Assembly: GCF_000260135.1 (NCBI RefSeq) | Contig: NZ_JH651384.1 | Location: 1,615,693-1,679,692, forward strand | Direction of reading: 5' to 3' | Source: Thiothrix nivea DSM 5205 | GTDB lineage: Bacteria; Pseudomonadota; Gammaproteobacteria; Thiotrichales; Thiotrichaceae | Length of the DNA stretch: 64,000 nucleotides | Part shown: piece after piece, positions 53,462 to 64,000 of the stretch | How positions within the stretch are numbered: the first letter of the stretch is position 1 | Layout of the letters: the number at the start of each line of letters is the position of its first letter | Notes under the pieces: generated by a model | What the model was told of the DNA's origin: nothing | The model's database searches: none | Seen by the model: only the letters and a program-made list of their open reading frames with translations | Program-made: the position numbers and the translations under genes

Positions 53462-54288
53462 CAGTGGCTGTCAGCCACATGGGCTTTGCGCTTGGCCCCT
53501 ACCATCCTGGCGTGATGGCGGTGATGGGTTTCTATCTGCTGGCTGGCTATATCTCTGCTGCCTTGTGGCAGCGCGCCTGCCGACAAGCCGACTACCCCAC
53601 CTGGCACTATTGGAAAGAACGCTTCTGGCGGTTGATGCCACAGTACTGGGGGGTCGTGCTGGTCACTGCCCTGCTGTTACCCTGGCTCCCCCGCAACCAT
53701 TTCCTGCAAGCGCCGCTGGATTTCTCCGCCCTGTGGCAAAATCTGCTGGTGTTTCCGCTGGCCTATTACCCGCTGACCGGCATTGACCACATGACCTTGA
53801 TCCCGCCCGCCTGGTCGCTGGCGGTGGAATTCCATTATTACCTGCTGGTTCCATTGCTTGGCAGGTTACCGCTGCCAGTTCTGCGTGGGGTATGGGCAGC
53901 CAGCCTGGGTATCTGGCTGATGAGCTTCACCGGGCTGATTGACCCGGAACTGTGGGGCTACCGCTACTTTCCCGGCGTGCTGTTCATCTTCCTGACCGGC
54001 CATACCTTGTGCCTGAGCCACCTGCAACAGCGTTATTTTTCTTATGAATCGCTTATATTATTAGCAGTATTGATTCTAATGCTTACCCTATATTTACCTT
54101 ATAATTGGGGCATTGGCTTCCAGTTTGAAGTGGTCGTTGGGCTGTTAATTGCTTTATCATTAACCATACTTTTAGGTCGGCTGCCCCGAAACCCCCTTGA
54201 CGAATGGCTGGGGAAACCCGCTTATCTCCTGTTTCTGCTACATTTTTTAGCTTTTTGGTTATTGCAAGCCATGTTACTGATACGCTGA
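53428..54288 (+). CDS. Acyltransferase family 3 membrane protein
   Basis: 286 aa, about eight to ten membrane helices. It has the family's catalytic-site His in ALTVAVSHMGFALG near residue 17 and the Arg-rich motif YWKERFWRLMPQYWGVV. The conserved PPAWSLAVEFHYYLLVPLL carries WSL and E. It acetylates or otherwise O-acylates a glycan on the periplasmic side. It is somewhat shorter than typical members (~330-360 aa), mainly at the ends. The last third switches to AT-rich codons, unlike the GC-rich first part. Confidence 0.85.
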   Translation: MFGFWRLFLALTVAVSHMGFALGPYHPGVMAVMGFYLLAGYISAALWQRACRQADYPTWHYWKERFWRLMPQYWGVVLVTALLLPWLPRNHFLQAPLDFSALWQNLLVFPLAYYPLTGIDHMTLIPPAWSLAVEFHYYLLVPLLGRLPLPVLRGVWAASLGIWLMSFTGLIDPELWGYRYFPGVLFIFLTGHTLCLSHLQQRYFSYESLILLAVLILMLTLYLPYNWGIGFQFEVVVGLLIALSLTILLGRLPRNPLDEWLGKPAYLLFLLHFLAFWLLQAMLLIR

Positions 54289-54331
54289 TAGTTAGTAATT
54301 TTTATACAATCCCATAAAAAAATATTTCTTA

Positions 54332-54374
54332 TGTGATTATCATCACATCAATAAAGCTGATCAATACCTAGAAT
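54332..54374 (+). promoter_or_regulatory. CRP-type site F with class II promoter
   Basis: Perfect palindrome TGTGATTATCATCACA at 54332-54347; -10 hexamer TAGAAT at 54369-54374, at the standard 29.5-bp distance. Drives the first DUF4214 gene (ATG 54453), with a leader of about 70 nt. Confidence 0.8.
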
Positions 54375-54452
54375 GAATCCCACAATCACTGCGATGTATA
54401 TGAATGCAGCGATATGTGTAACTTTTTGAATCTTTATTGGAGCATTATCAAC

Positions 54453-58442
<3,990 letters not shown>

Positions 58443-58539
58443 TCCTGCCCTACCCCTCTGCTTCGGCAGGGGGGTTCAGGCAGAAGAGCCAACAACCTTC
58501 CCCCTCGGGTCGCAAGACGGGAAAGGGGGAAACCAAAAA

Positions 58540-58571
58540 GCCCCGGGCATTACGCCCGGGGCTTTTTTTTT
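58540..58571 (+). terminator. Strong rho-independent terminator
   Basis: Perfect nine-pair stem GCCCCGGGC / GCCCGGGGC with loop ATTAC and nine Ts, about 100 bp after DUF4214 paralog 1. It directly abuts site G, separating the two transcription units. Confidence 0.96.
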
Positions 58572-58572
58572 G

Positions 58573-58615
58573 CGTGACCTCAATCACATCAACTTATCAG
58601 ACAATCCACTAAAAT
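58573..58615 (+). promoter_or_regulatory. CRP-type site G with class II promoter
   Basis: CGTGACCTCAATCACA at 58573-58588 (one outer mismatch) and -10 hexamer TAAAAT at 58610-58615, standard 29.5 bp. Drives DUF4214 paralog 2 (ATG 58686). Confidence 0.75.
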
Positions 58616-58685
58616 TAATTCGGGTGTTGAAATTTGCATAAATTTCTGTCGATTAAAAACTAAGCTTTCCCCAAGAGGTGATTTT

Positions 58686-61600
58686 ATGGCCACTTATACC
58701 GAAAAAACCAGCATCGTTGACCTGTACGTTGCCTGGTTCAACCGCGTCCCCGATGTCAACGGCTACCAGTACTGGCTTCGGGAAGTGGACAGTGGCACCT
58801 CGCTGACGACGATTTCCAATGCTTTCTTCCGCGCCTCCTACCAGTTCAACACCGATACCGGCTACAGCGCCACCATGAGCGATGAGGCGCTGGTGCGCCA
58901 ATGGTATGACGGCCTGCTGGGGCGTGGCCCCACTAGCCCACTAGCCCCCGATGCGCAAGAGGTCAGTTACTGGGTCAACAAGCTGAATGGTGAGTTTCAG
59001 GGCGACAAGGGCGCTACGCTGTTGCAGATGATCCGCGAAATCCGCGAGTTTGACACCGTGGCCGCCAACCGCCCCGACATCAAGGCGGTGCAGGACAAAT
59101 TCAACAACAAAATGCTGGCCGCGTTTGAACTGGTGGAACACCACGACTTCGCCGCCGACATCAGCCCGGAGGAAAGCATTGTCCTCGGCAAGCTGGTGCT
59201 GACCGATGTCAACGAGTACACCGCCACTGTCAGCGCCACCATCGAAAAATACCTGGCAGGCGGCTATACGGATGTCAACCTGCGCACCGTCACCCTGACC
59301 ACCAACAGCGATGTCATAACCGCGCACGAGTTCAAAGCGCCTGAAATCTTGGCAAGTGGTCAGACAGAAACCGCAAGCACCCTGCAAGACCAGGACATCC
59401 TCACCGGCGCGGGCGTACAACCCACCCTGAACGCCACCCTCGGCAACTCGCCCACGGGCGACACCATCATCAGCCCGATCATCCGCGAGGTTGAGGTATT
59501 CAACCTCAAATTCACCGGCTCGGGCAGTAATGCCATCCGCACGCTGGATCTGCGGGATGCAACCGACACCGATGACGGTATCCGCACCATTAATCTGGAA
59601 CAGGTCAACGTTACCCCGGCCAGCAGCGGTTTTGACGCCAGCGTCGCCAATATCCACCCCAATAGCCAAGCCCCCATCACCTTGCAGGTCGGCACCACCC
59701 GGGAAGCCGCCAATGTCCGTTTCAGCTTTTACTTCGACAGCCTGGATGGCGTGCAAGACCAGGCCAACTTGCACTTCACCGGCGGCGCTAGCCTGCAACG
59801 CCTGCAAGTGGAAGAAATTGGTGGCGACAATGGTTTTGAAACCCTGAACCTGTCTTCCAGCGGCAGCCCTAACCGGGTCGGCCAACTGGAAGCCGAGGAC
59901 TTGCAAGTGCTGAACATCCTGCATAGCAGCGATGGTGACCAGAACCTAACCATCGGCAACCTGGATGAAGCCGGTTCCCTGCAAACCATCAATGCCGCCA
60001 ACTTCACCGCCAACCTCGACCTGACCCTTGCCCCTGGCCTGCTGGAAGCCAACCGCGATGGCAGCAGCACCAATACCGCGTTTAACCTGCAAAGTGGCAG
60101 CGGCAATGACACTATCCGCCTCACCGGCCCCATTGGAACCAATGACGCGCTGGCTGGCGGCAGTGGCACCGATACCCTGGTGCTTAACAGCTCCATCGGT
60201 GGTGACCTATTGGCTAGTACATCCACCCAGCGCATCACCGGCTTTGAGGCATTACAGGTCTTCCGCCTGCCTGAGTCCGGCATCCCCTCCGGTTTGGGCA
60301 ATGCCGACCTGTTACGGTTGGATCTGGCACAAATGGCAGGCGACCAAAGCATTATGCTGGCCAATCATGGCAACACCAGCGACACGCCAGCCATTTTCGT
60401 ACTCGACAATCTGAGTACCGCTGAAACGGGCAACATCAGTGTCAGCCATGGCAACACCAGCAACAATGCGGTTGACGACACCTTCCTGACCGTTGCCAGC
60501 GTCCAGTCAGGCGTCAATACGGTAGGCATCACCCTTACCTCTGGCAGCAATGGCGACCCACGCTTCAACTTTACCTTGCAAACCACCGCACAGAACAATG
60601 CCCTGGCTCCAGCGATTACCAACCTGACCCTGACTGACGCCGATAATAGCGACAACAGCGTCTATCTGGCCAACTTTGCCGATTACACCGGCACTCTCCG
60701 GGTGGCGGCGGGCAGCAGCGGGCACTTCCTTAACCTGGATGCCGCATCTGACAGCCAGATGGCGACGGATGGCAATATGTACCAGTTTGACGCCAGCGGC
60801 TCCAGCAGTGGGGATGTACGCGGCATCCGTGATGTAGCTGGCACGCCTGTAGTCCGGCTGATGGCCAACAGCATCGACGCCAGCAACTTTAGCGGCAACC
60901 TGATCGCCCGGGTCGGCAATGTGGATGGTCAACAGCTACGCGGTGGCTCAGGCAATGACACCTTTATTCTAGACGCACTGGAAAACCGCTCTGCCGGTCT
61001 TGATGTAGCCGATGCCATTAACGGCGGCAGCGGCTTTGACACCCTGGTAATTGACGGCCATTTTGCCAACGACAATGACGCACAGTCTTTTATCAACCTT
61101 AACAGCAGCCTGTTAGCCAATGTCAGCGGCATTGACGCTATCCGTCTGGTGGGCAACCACGGTTATGATCGTGCCACCGGAACCACCTACACCACCGCTT
61201 ATAGCCTGACCCTCGACAATGCGCTGGTCGACGCCACGGACAATGGCAACCGCATCCTGATCGTCAATGATTCAGGGCATGACTTGCTCGCCAGCGTGGA
61301 CACCAATGACACTGGGCTGGATGGCTCCGTCGAGGAAAATGGCGTTACCATCAATGCCCGTAACCTGAGTGGCGACAATGCCTTCAACTATGATGGCGAA
61401 GAAGGCTATGGCGGCAGCCTGGATGTTTTCCAGTTCAGCGATGCCAGCCTGCGCGGGCAGCACCGTATCGACGGCGGCGATAGCGACCTTTCCAATAACG
61501 CAGCCCGAAACCAGGATGTCCTGCAAATTTTCAATACGGCGCAAATAAGCGCAGCCGACCTGCAAAACATCCGCAACATCGGAGTTATCGAATTCCGCGT

Positions 61601-62441
61601 TGACCAAACCAGCACCCAAACCCTGGAACTGACCCTGGATAACAGCGTGCTGGATGGTTTTGATACATCCCATCAAGCCAGCAGCGCGGAACAGGAAACC
61701 GTTACCATCCAGGCCATTGATAACGGCACGGCGATGGCGCAACTGAACCTTGACGCCAGCCAGACAAGCAATAGCTTCATCCTTGCCATTGGGTCAGGGG
61801 CTGGCAATGACACCATCAGTAGTGGCGCCGGAGCCGACATCATTTATGCGGGAGGGGGCAACGATACCATCAATGCGGGTGCTGGCGATGATGCTGTTAA
61901 CGCGGGTGATGGCAATGACACCGTTAACGCTGGCGCAGGTGACGACAACGGCATCAATGGCGGCGACGGCAACGACATTCTTAATGGCGAAGCGGGCAAT
62001 GACTTTCTGGATGGTGACGGCGGTAACGATACCCTGAACGGCGGTGATGGCAATGACACACTGGTTGGCGACACTGGCATTGACGTGCTGACCGGTGGCG
62101 CTGGCGCTGACCTGTTCCAGTTCTTTGGCCTTGCTGATTCCGGCCTCACACTGGCGACGGCTGATACCATCACTGATTTTGAGTCTGGTACAGACCTAAT
62201 CTATGTTGACTTGGCTGCTCCTGTTGCCGACAGTTACCTGGAAGCTGCTGCCGTGGCTGACTTCGCCACCGCTTTGGGCAATGCGAATGCGGCAATGGAC
62301 GGTACAGTCGTTTTCTACCTGACCAACGTCGGCAATGATGGCTTGCTGTTTGTGGATACAGACGCAAACGGTTCTGCAAATGAAGTCATCAAGCTGACGG
62401 GTATTACTTCAGCCAACTTCGCGTTAACCGACCTCATTTAA
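58686..62441 (+). CDS. DUF4214 / RTX-repeat surface protein, paralog 2 (probable T1SS substrate)
   Basis: 1251 aa, no Sec signal. The DUF4214 domain at the N terminus reads KTSIVDLYVAWFNRVPDVNG, then ALVRQWYDGLLGRGPTSPLA and LLQMIREIREFDTVAANRP. The central part is a long Asn/Thr/Asp-rich beta region with repeated motifs shared with paralog 1 (GDNGFETL, DALVLN-like strands). RTX repeats near residues 1035-1130 (GAGNDTISS, GGGNDTINA, GDGNDTVNA, GEAGNDFLDG) end in DLFQFF and DTITDFESGTDLIYVD. The last residues are FALTDLI. AGAGGTG ribosome site precedes ATG 58686. It is closest to paralog 3, suggesting recent tandem duplication. Confidence 0.88.
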   Translation: MATYTEKTSIVDLYVAWFNRVPDVNGYQYWLREVDSGTSLTTISNAFFRASYQFNTDTGYSATMSDEALVRQWYDGLLGRGPTSPLAPDAQEVSYWVNKLNGEFQGDKGATLLQMIREIREFDTVAANRPDIKAVQDKFNNKMLAAFELVEHHDFAADISPEESIVLGKLVLTDVNEYTATVSATIEKYLAGGYTDVNLRTVTLTTNSDVITAHEFKAPEILASGQTETASTLQDQDILTGAGVQPTLNATLGNSPTGDTIISPIIREVEVFNLKFTGSGSNAIRTLDLRDATDTDDGIRTINLEQVNVTPASSGFDASVANIHPNSQAPITLQVGTTREAANVRFSFYFDSLDGVQDQANLHFTGGASLQRLQVEEIGGDNGFETLNLSSSGSPNRVGQLEAEDLQVLNILHSSDGDQNLTIGNLDEAGSLQTINAANFTANLDLTLAPGLLEANRDGSSTNTAFNLQSGSGNDTIRLTGPIGTNDALAGGSGTDTLVLNSSIGGDLLASTSTQRITGFEALQVFRLPESGIPSGLGNADLLRLDLAQMAGDQSIMLANHGNTSDTPAIFVLDNLSTAETGNISVSHGNTSNNAVDDTFLTVASVQSGVNTVGITLTSGSNGDPRFNFTLQTTAQNNALAPAITNLTLTDADNSDNSVYLANFADYTGTLRVAAGSSGHFLNLDAASDSQMATDGNMYQFDASGSSSGDVRGIRDVAGTPVVRLMANSIDASNFSGNLIARVGNVDGQQLRGGSGNDTFILDALENRSAGLDVADAINGGSGFDTLVIDGHFANDNDAQSFINLNSSLLANVSGIDAIRLVGNHGYDRATGTTYTTAYSLTLDNALVDATDNGNRILIVNDSGHDLLASVDTNDTGLDGSVEENGVTINARNLSGDNAFNYDGEEGYGGSLDVFQFSDASLRGQHRIDGGDSDLSNNAARNQDVLQIFNTAQISAADLQNIRNIGVIEFRVDQTSTQTLELTLDNSVLDGFDTSHQASSAEQETVTIQAIDNGTAMAQLNLDASQTSNSFILAIGSGAGNDTISSGAGADIIYAGGGNDTINAGAGDDAVNAGDGNDTVNAGAGDDNGINGGDGNDILNGEAGNDFLDGDGGNDTLNGGDGNDTLVGDTGIDVLTGGAGADLFQFFGLADSGLTLATADTITDFESGTDLIYVDLAAPVADSYLEAAAVADFATALGNANAAMDGTVVFYLTNVGNDGLLFVDTDANGSANEVIKLTGITSANFALTDLI

Positions 62442-62502
62442 CACGCTCTGCAACAAACCTCCTTCATCAGCCGACAAGGCATAAAAGGAAAGTAAACAGC
62501 AA

Positions 62503-62533
62503 AGCCTTGGGCAGCAATGTCCAGGGCTTTTTT
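62503..62533 (+). terminator. Rho-independent terminator
   Basis: Stem AGCCTTGG / CCAGGGCT (one G-T pair) with loop GCAGCAATGT and six Ts, about 60 bp after DUF4214 paralog 2 and directly before site H. Confidence 0.88.
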
Positions 62534-62576
62534 CGTGACCACAATCACATCAACAGATACCCCTTATCCATAAAAT
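62534..62576 (+). promoter_or_regulatory. CRP-type site H with class II promoter
   Basis: CGTGACCACAATCACA at 62534-62549 and -10 hexamer TAAAAT at 62571-62576, standard 29.5 bp. The block is clearly related to site G in sequence, as expected if promoter and gene were duplicated together. Confidence 0.75.
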
Positions 62577-62644
62577 TAGCTTACAAGGGCAAGACCGTAT
62601 AAATTTTCACCCTAGGCAATCAATTTCTACCTGGAGCTAAGCTG

Positions 62645-64000
62645 ATGGCTACTTATAACGATAAAACAAGCATCGTCGACCTTTACGTCGCATGGTTCAA
62701 CCGTGTCCCCGATGTCAAGGGCTACCAATACTGGATCCGAGAATTTGACAATGGTACGTCACTGTCGGCCATGTCCAACGCTTTTTTTACGGCCTCTTAC
62801 CAATTCAACACCGATACTGGCTATAGCCCCAATATGAGCGACGAGGCGCTGGTACGCCAGTGGTACGACGGCGTGCTGGGTCGCGGCCCCGGCAGCGACC
62901 TGGAACCCACTACGGAAGAAGTGAATTACTGGGTCAGCAAACTGAATCTGGAATTCCACGGCGACAAAGGTGCCACTTTGGTGCAGATGATCCGTGAAAT
63001 CCGTGAGTTTGACACCATGGCCGCCAACCGCCCCGACATCAAATCGGTACAGGACAGGTTCAACAACAAGATGCTGACCGCGTTTGAACTGGTGGAAAAC
63101 CATCATTTCGGCGCTGACCTTAGCCCCGAGGAAAGCATCGTGCTCGGCAAGCGGGTACTGACCAACGTCACCGCCAGCACAAGTTCCGTCGTTGACACTA
63201 TCGAAACCTACCTCGCTGGAGGCTTTACCGACTTAGCGCAAAGCACGTTCCTCCTCACCATCAATAGCGACATTGCCACCGCCAATGTATTCAATGCGCC
63301 AGAAGTGGCCACGGGCGTCCAGGCAGAAACCACCAATACCCTGCAAGACCAAGACATCCTCACCGGGGCAGGGGTGCAGCCCACCCTGAACGCCAGCCTT
63401 GGCAACGCCATCAGTGGCGATACCACCATTAACCCGATCATCCGCGAAGTCGAGGCATTCAACCTCAAGTTCACCGGTTCCGGCAGTAACGCCATCCGCG
63501 TGCTGGATATGAAGGATGTGACCGACACCGATTACGGTATCCGCAGCATTGCCCTGCAACAGGTTAGCGTTACCCATGCCGACAGTGGTTTTGACACCAC
63601 TGTCACTAATATACGCCCCACCAATCAGGCTCCCATCAGTTTGCAAGTTGGCAGCACCCGCGAAGCAGCCAGCATCCGTTTCGGCTTCTATTTCGACAGC
63701 CTTGACAGCGCGCAGGATCAGGCCAGCCTGTGGCTGACCGGCAGTGCCAACCTGCAACGCCTGCAAGTGGAAGAAGTCGGCGGCGACAATGGCTTTGAAA
63801 CCCTTTACCTGTCTTCCAGTGGCAGCCCTAACCAGATTAGCCAACTGGAAACCGAAGATCTGCAAGTGCTGAACATCCTGCACAACAGCAGCGGCGACCA
63901 GAATTTGGTCATCGGCAGTCTGGATGAAGCCGGCTCCCTGCATACAATCAACGCCGCCAACTTCACCGCCAACCTCGACCTGACCCTTGCTCCGGGTCTG
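62645..64000 (+). CDS. DUF4214 surface protein, paralog 3, 3'-truncated by the window end
   Basis: 452 codons open to the last base. ATG 62645 with GGAGCT upstream. DUF4214 domain KTSIVDLYVAWFNRVPDVKG, then VRQWYDGVLGRGPGSDLEP and VQMIREIREFDTMAANRPDI. The beta region starts as in paralog 2: TTNTLQDQDILTGAGVQPTL, EAFNLKFTGSGSNAIRVLDM, LQVEEVGGDNGFETLYLSSS. The RTX end should lie beyond the window. Closely similar to paralog 2 over its whole visible length. Confidence 0.9.
   Translation, partial: MATYNDKTSIVDLYVAWFNRVPDVKGYQYWIREFDNGTSLSAMSNAFFTASYQFNTDTGYSPNMSDEALVRQWYDGVLGRGPGSDLEPTTEEVNYWVSKLNLEFHGDKGATLVQMIREIREFDTMAANRPDIKSVQDRFNNKMLTAFELVENHHFGADLSPEESIVLGKRVLTNVTASTSSVVDTIETYLAGGFTDLAQSTFLLTINSDIATANVFNAPEVATGVQAETTNTLQDQDILTGAGVQPTLNASLGNAISGDTTINPIIREVEAFNLKFTGSGSNAIRVLDMKDVTDTDYGIRSIALQQVSVTHADSGFDTTVTNIRPTNQAPISLQVGSTREAASIRFGFYFDSLDSAQDQASLWLTGSANLQRLQVEEVGGDNGFETLYLSSSGSPNQISQLETEDLQVLNILHNSSGDQNLVIGSLDEAGSLHTINAANFTANLDLTLAPGL

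Overview
The window is a surface-glycan and cell-surface-protein locus of a Gram-negative bacterium. It holds a Wza/Wzc exopolysaccharide module, a Wzm/Wzt-type ABC glycan exporter, a type I secretion system (T1SS) and RTX-like proteins. It is heavily invaded by insertion sequences. The mix (Uma2, DUF29 and AAA-like genes, DUF4214 proteins, many IS families) suggests a gammaproteobacterium, perhaps a Thiothrix-like filamentous sulfur bacterium. That genus guess is inference from memory of family co-occurrence; there is no rRNA or marker gene here to settle it.

Layout. (1) 1-6.1 kb: a sialic-acid-like (legionaminic acid type) cluster of acetyltransferase, NeuB, NeuC, PtmE-like, Gfo/Idh/MocA oxidoreductase, CMP-sugar synthetase and SDR, tightly overlapped. 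(2) 6.1-13.2 kb: a visibly AT-rich block of glycan-assembly genes (GT-B protein, Asn-synthetase-like protein, EpsG-like polymerase, GT4, propeller-like protein, GT2), then an epimerase gene (13.2-14.3 kb) carrying an in-frame palindromic repeat. (3) 14.4-15.4 kb: two small exported proteins. (4) 15.5-18.5 kb: an IS graveyard (IS4, IS3, ISKra4, IS3 and IS1595 pieces). (5) 18.5-19.9 kb: a PglD-like acetyltransferase gene split by a 190-bp hairpin element, and a PglC-like initiating sugar transferase. (6) 20-27.4 kb: Uma2, DUF29 and an AAA/PD-(D/E)XK gene broken by ISAzo13 and IS66. (7) 27.7-38.2 kb: a WbpM/PglF-like dehydratase gene broken by ISAs1, then CpsB-type phosphatase, Wza, Wzc, a TPR/jelly-roll protein, an O-antigen-ligase-family protein and a small exported protein. 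(8) 38.3-43.9 kb: a nested mobile block in which a group II intron sits between halves of two IS3-type elements and is itself interrupted by a second IS66. (9) 43.9-47.1 kb: T1SS adaptor and ABC ATPase on the minus strand. (10) 47.5-54.3 kb: methyltransferases, Wzm/Wzt, a GT2-GT4 fusion and an acyltransferase. (11) 54.4-64 kb: three tandem DUF4214 proteins; the first two end in RTX repeats and the third runs off the window.

The strongest unifying signal is regulatory. Eight CRP-type palindromes (TGTGA-N6-TCACA or one mismatch) each lie at exactly the same distance (29.5 bp, centre to first base) from a good -10 hexamer, the geometry of a class II activator-dependent promoter. They precede the repeat protein, the PglC-like transferase, the CpsB-Wza-Wzc operon, the small exported protein, the T1SS operon (minus strand) and each DUF4214 gene. 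This suggests one CRP-family regulator switches polysaccharide export, the T1SS and its probable substrates together.

Four genes (acetyltransferase, AAA/nuclease, WbpM-like dehydratase, intron RT) are interrupted by elements whose computed removal restores the reading frame exactly; the AAA gene also has a nonsense codon. This points to recent, ongoing decay or remodelling of the glycan locus.
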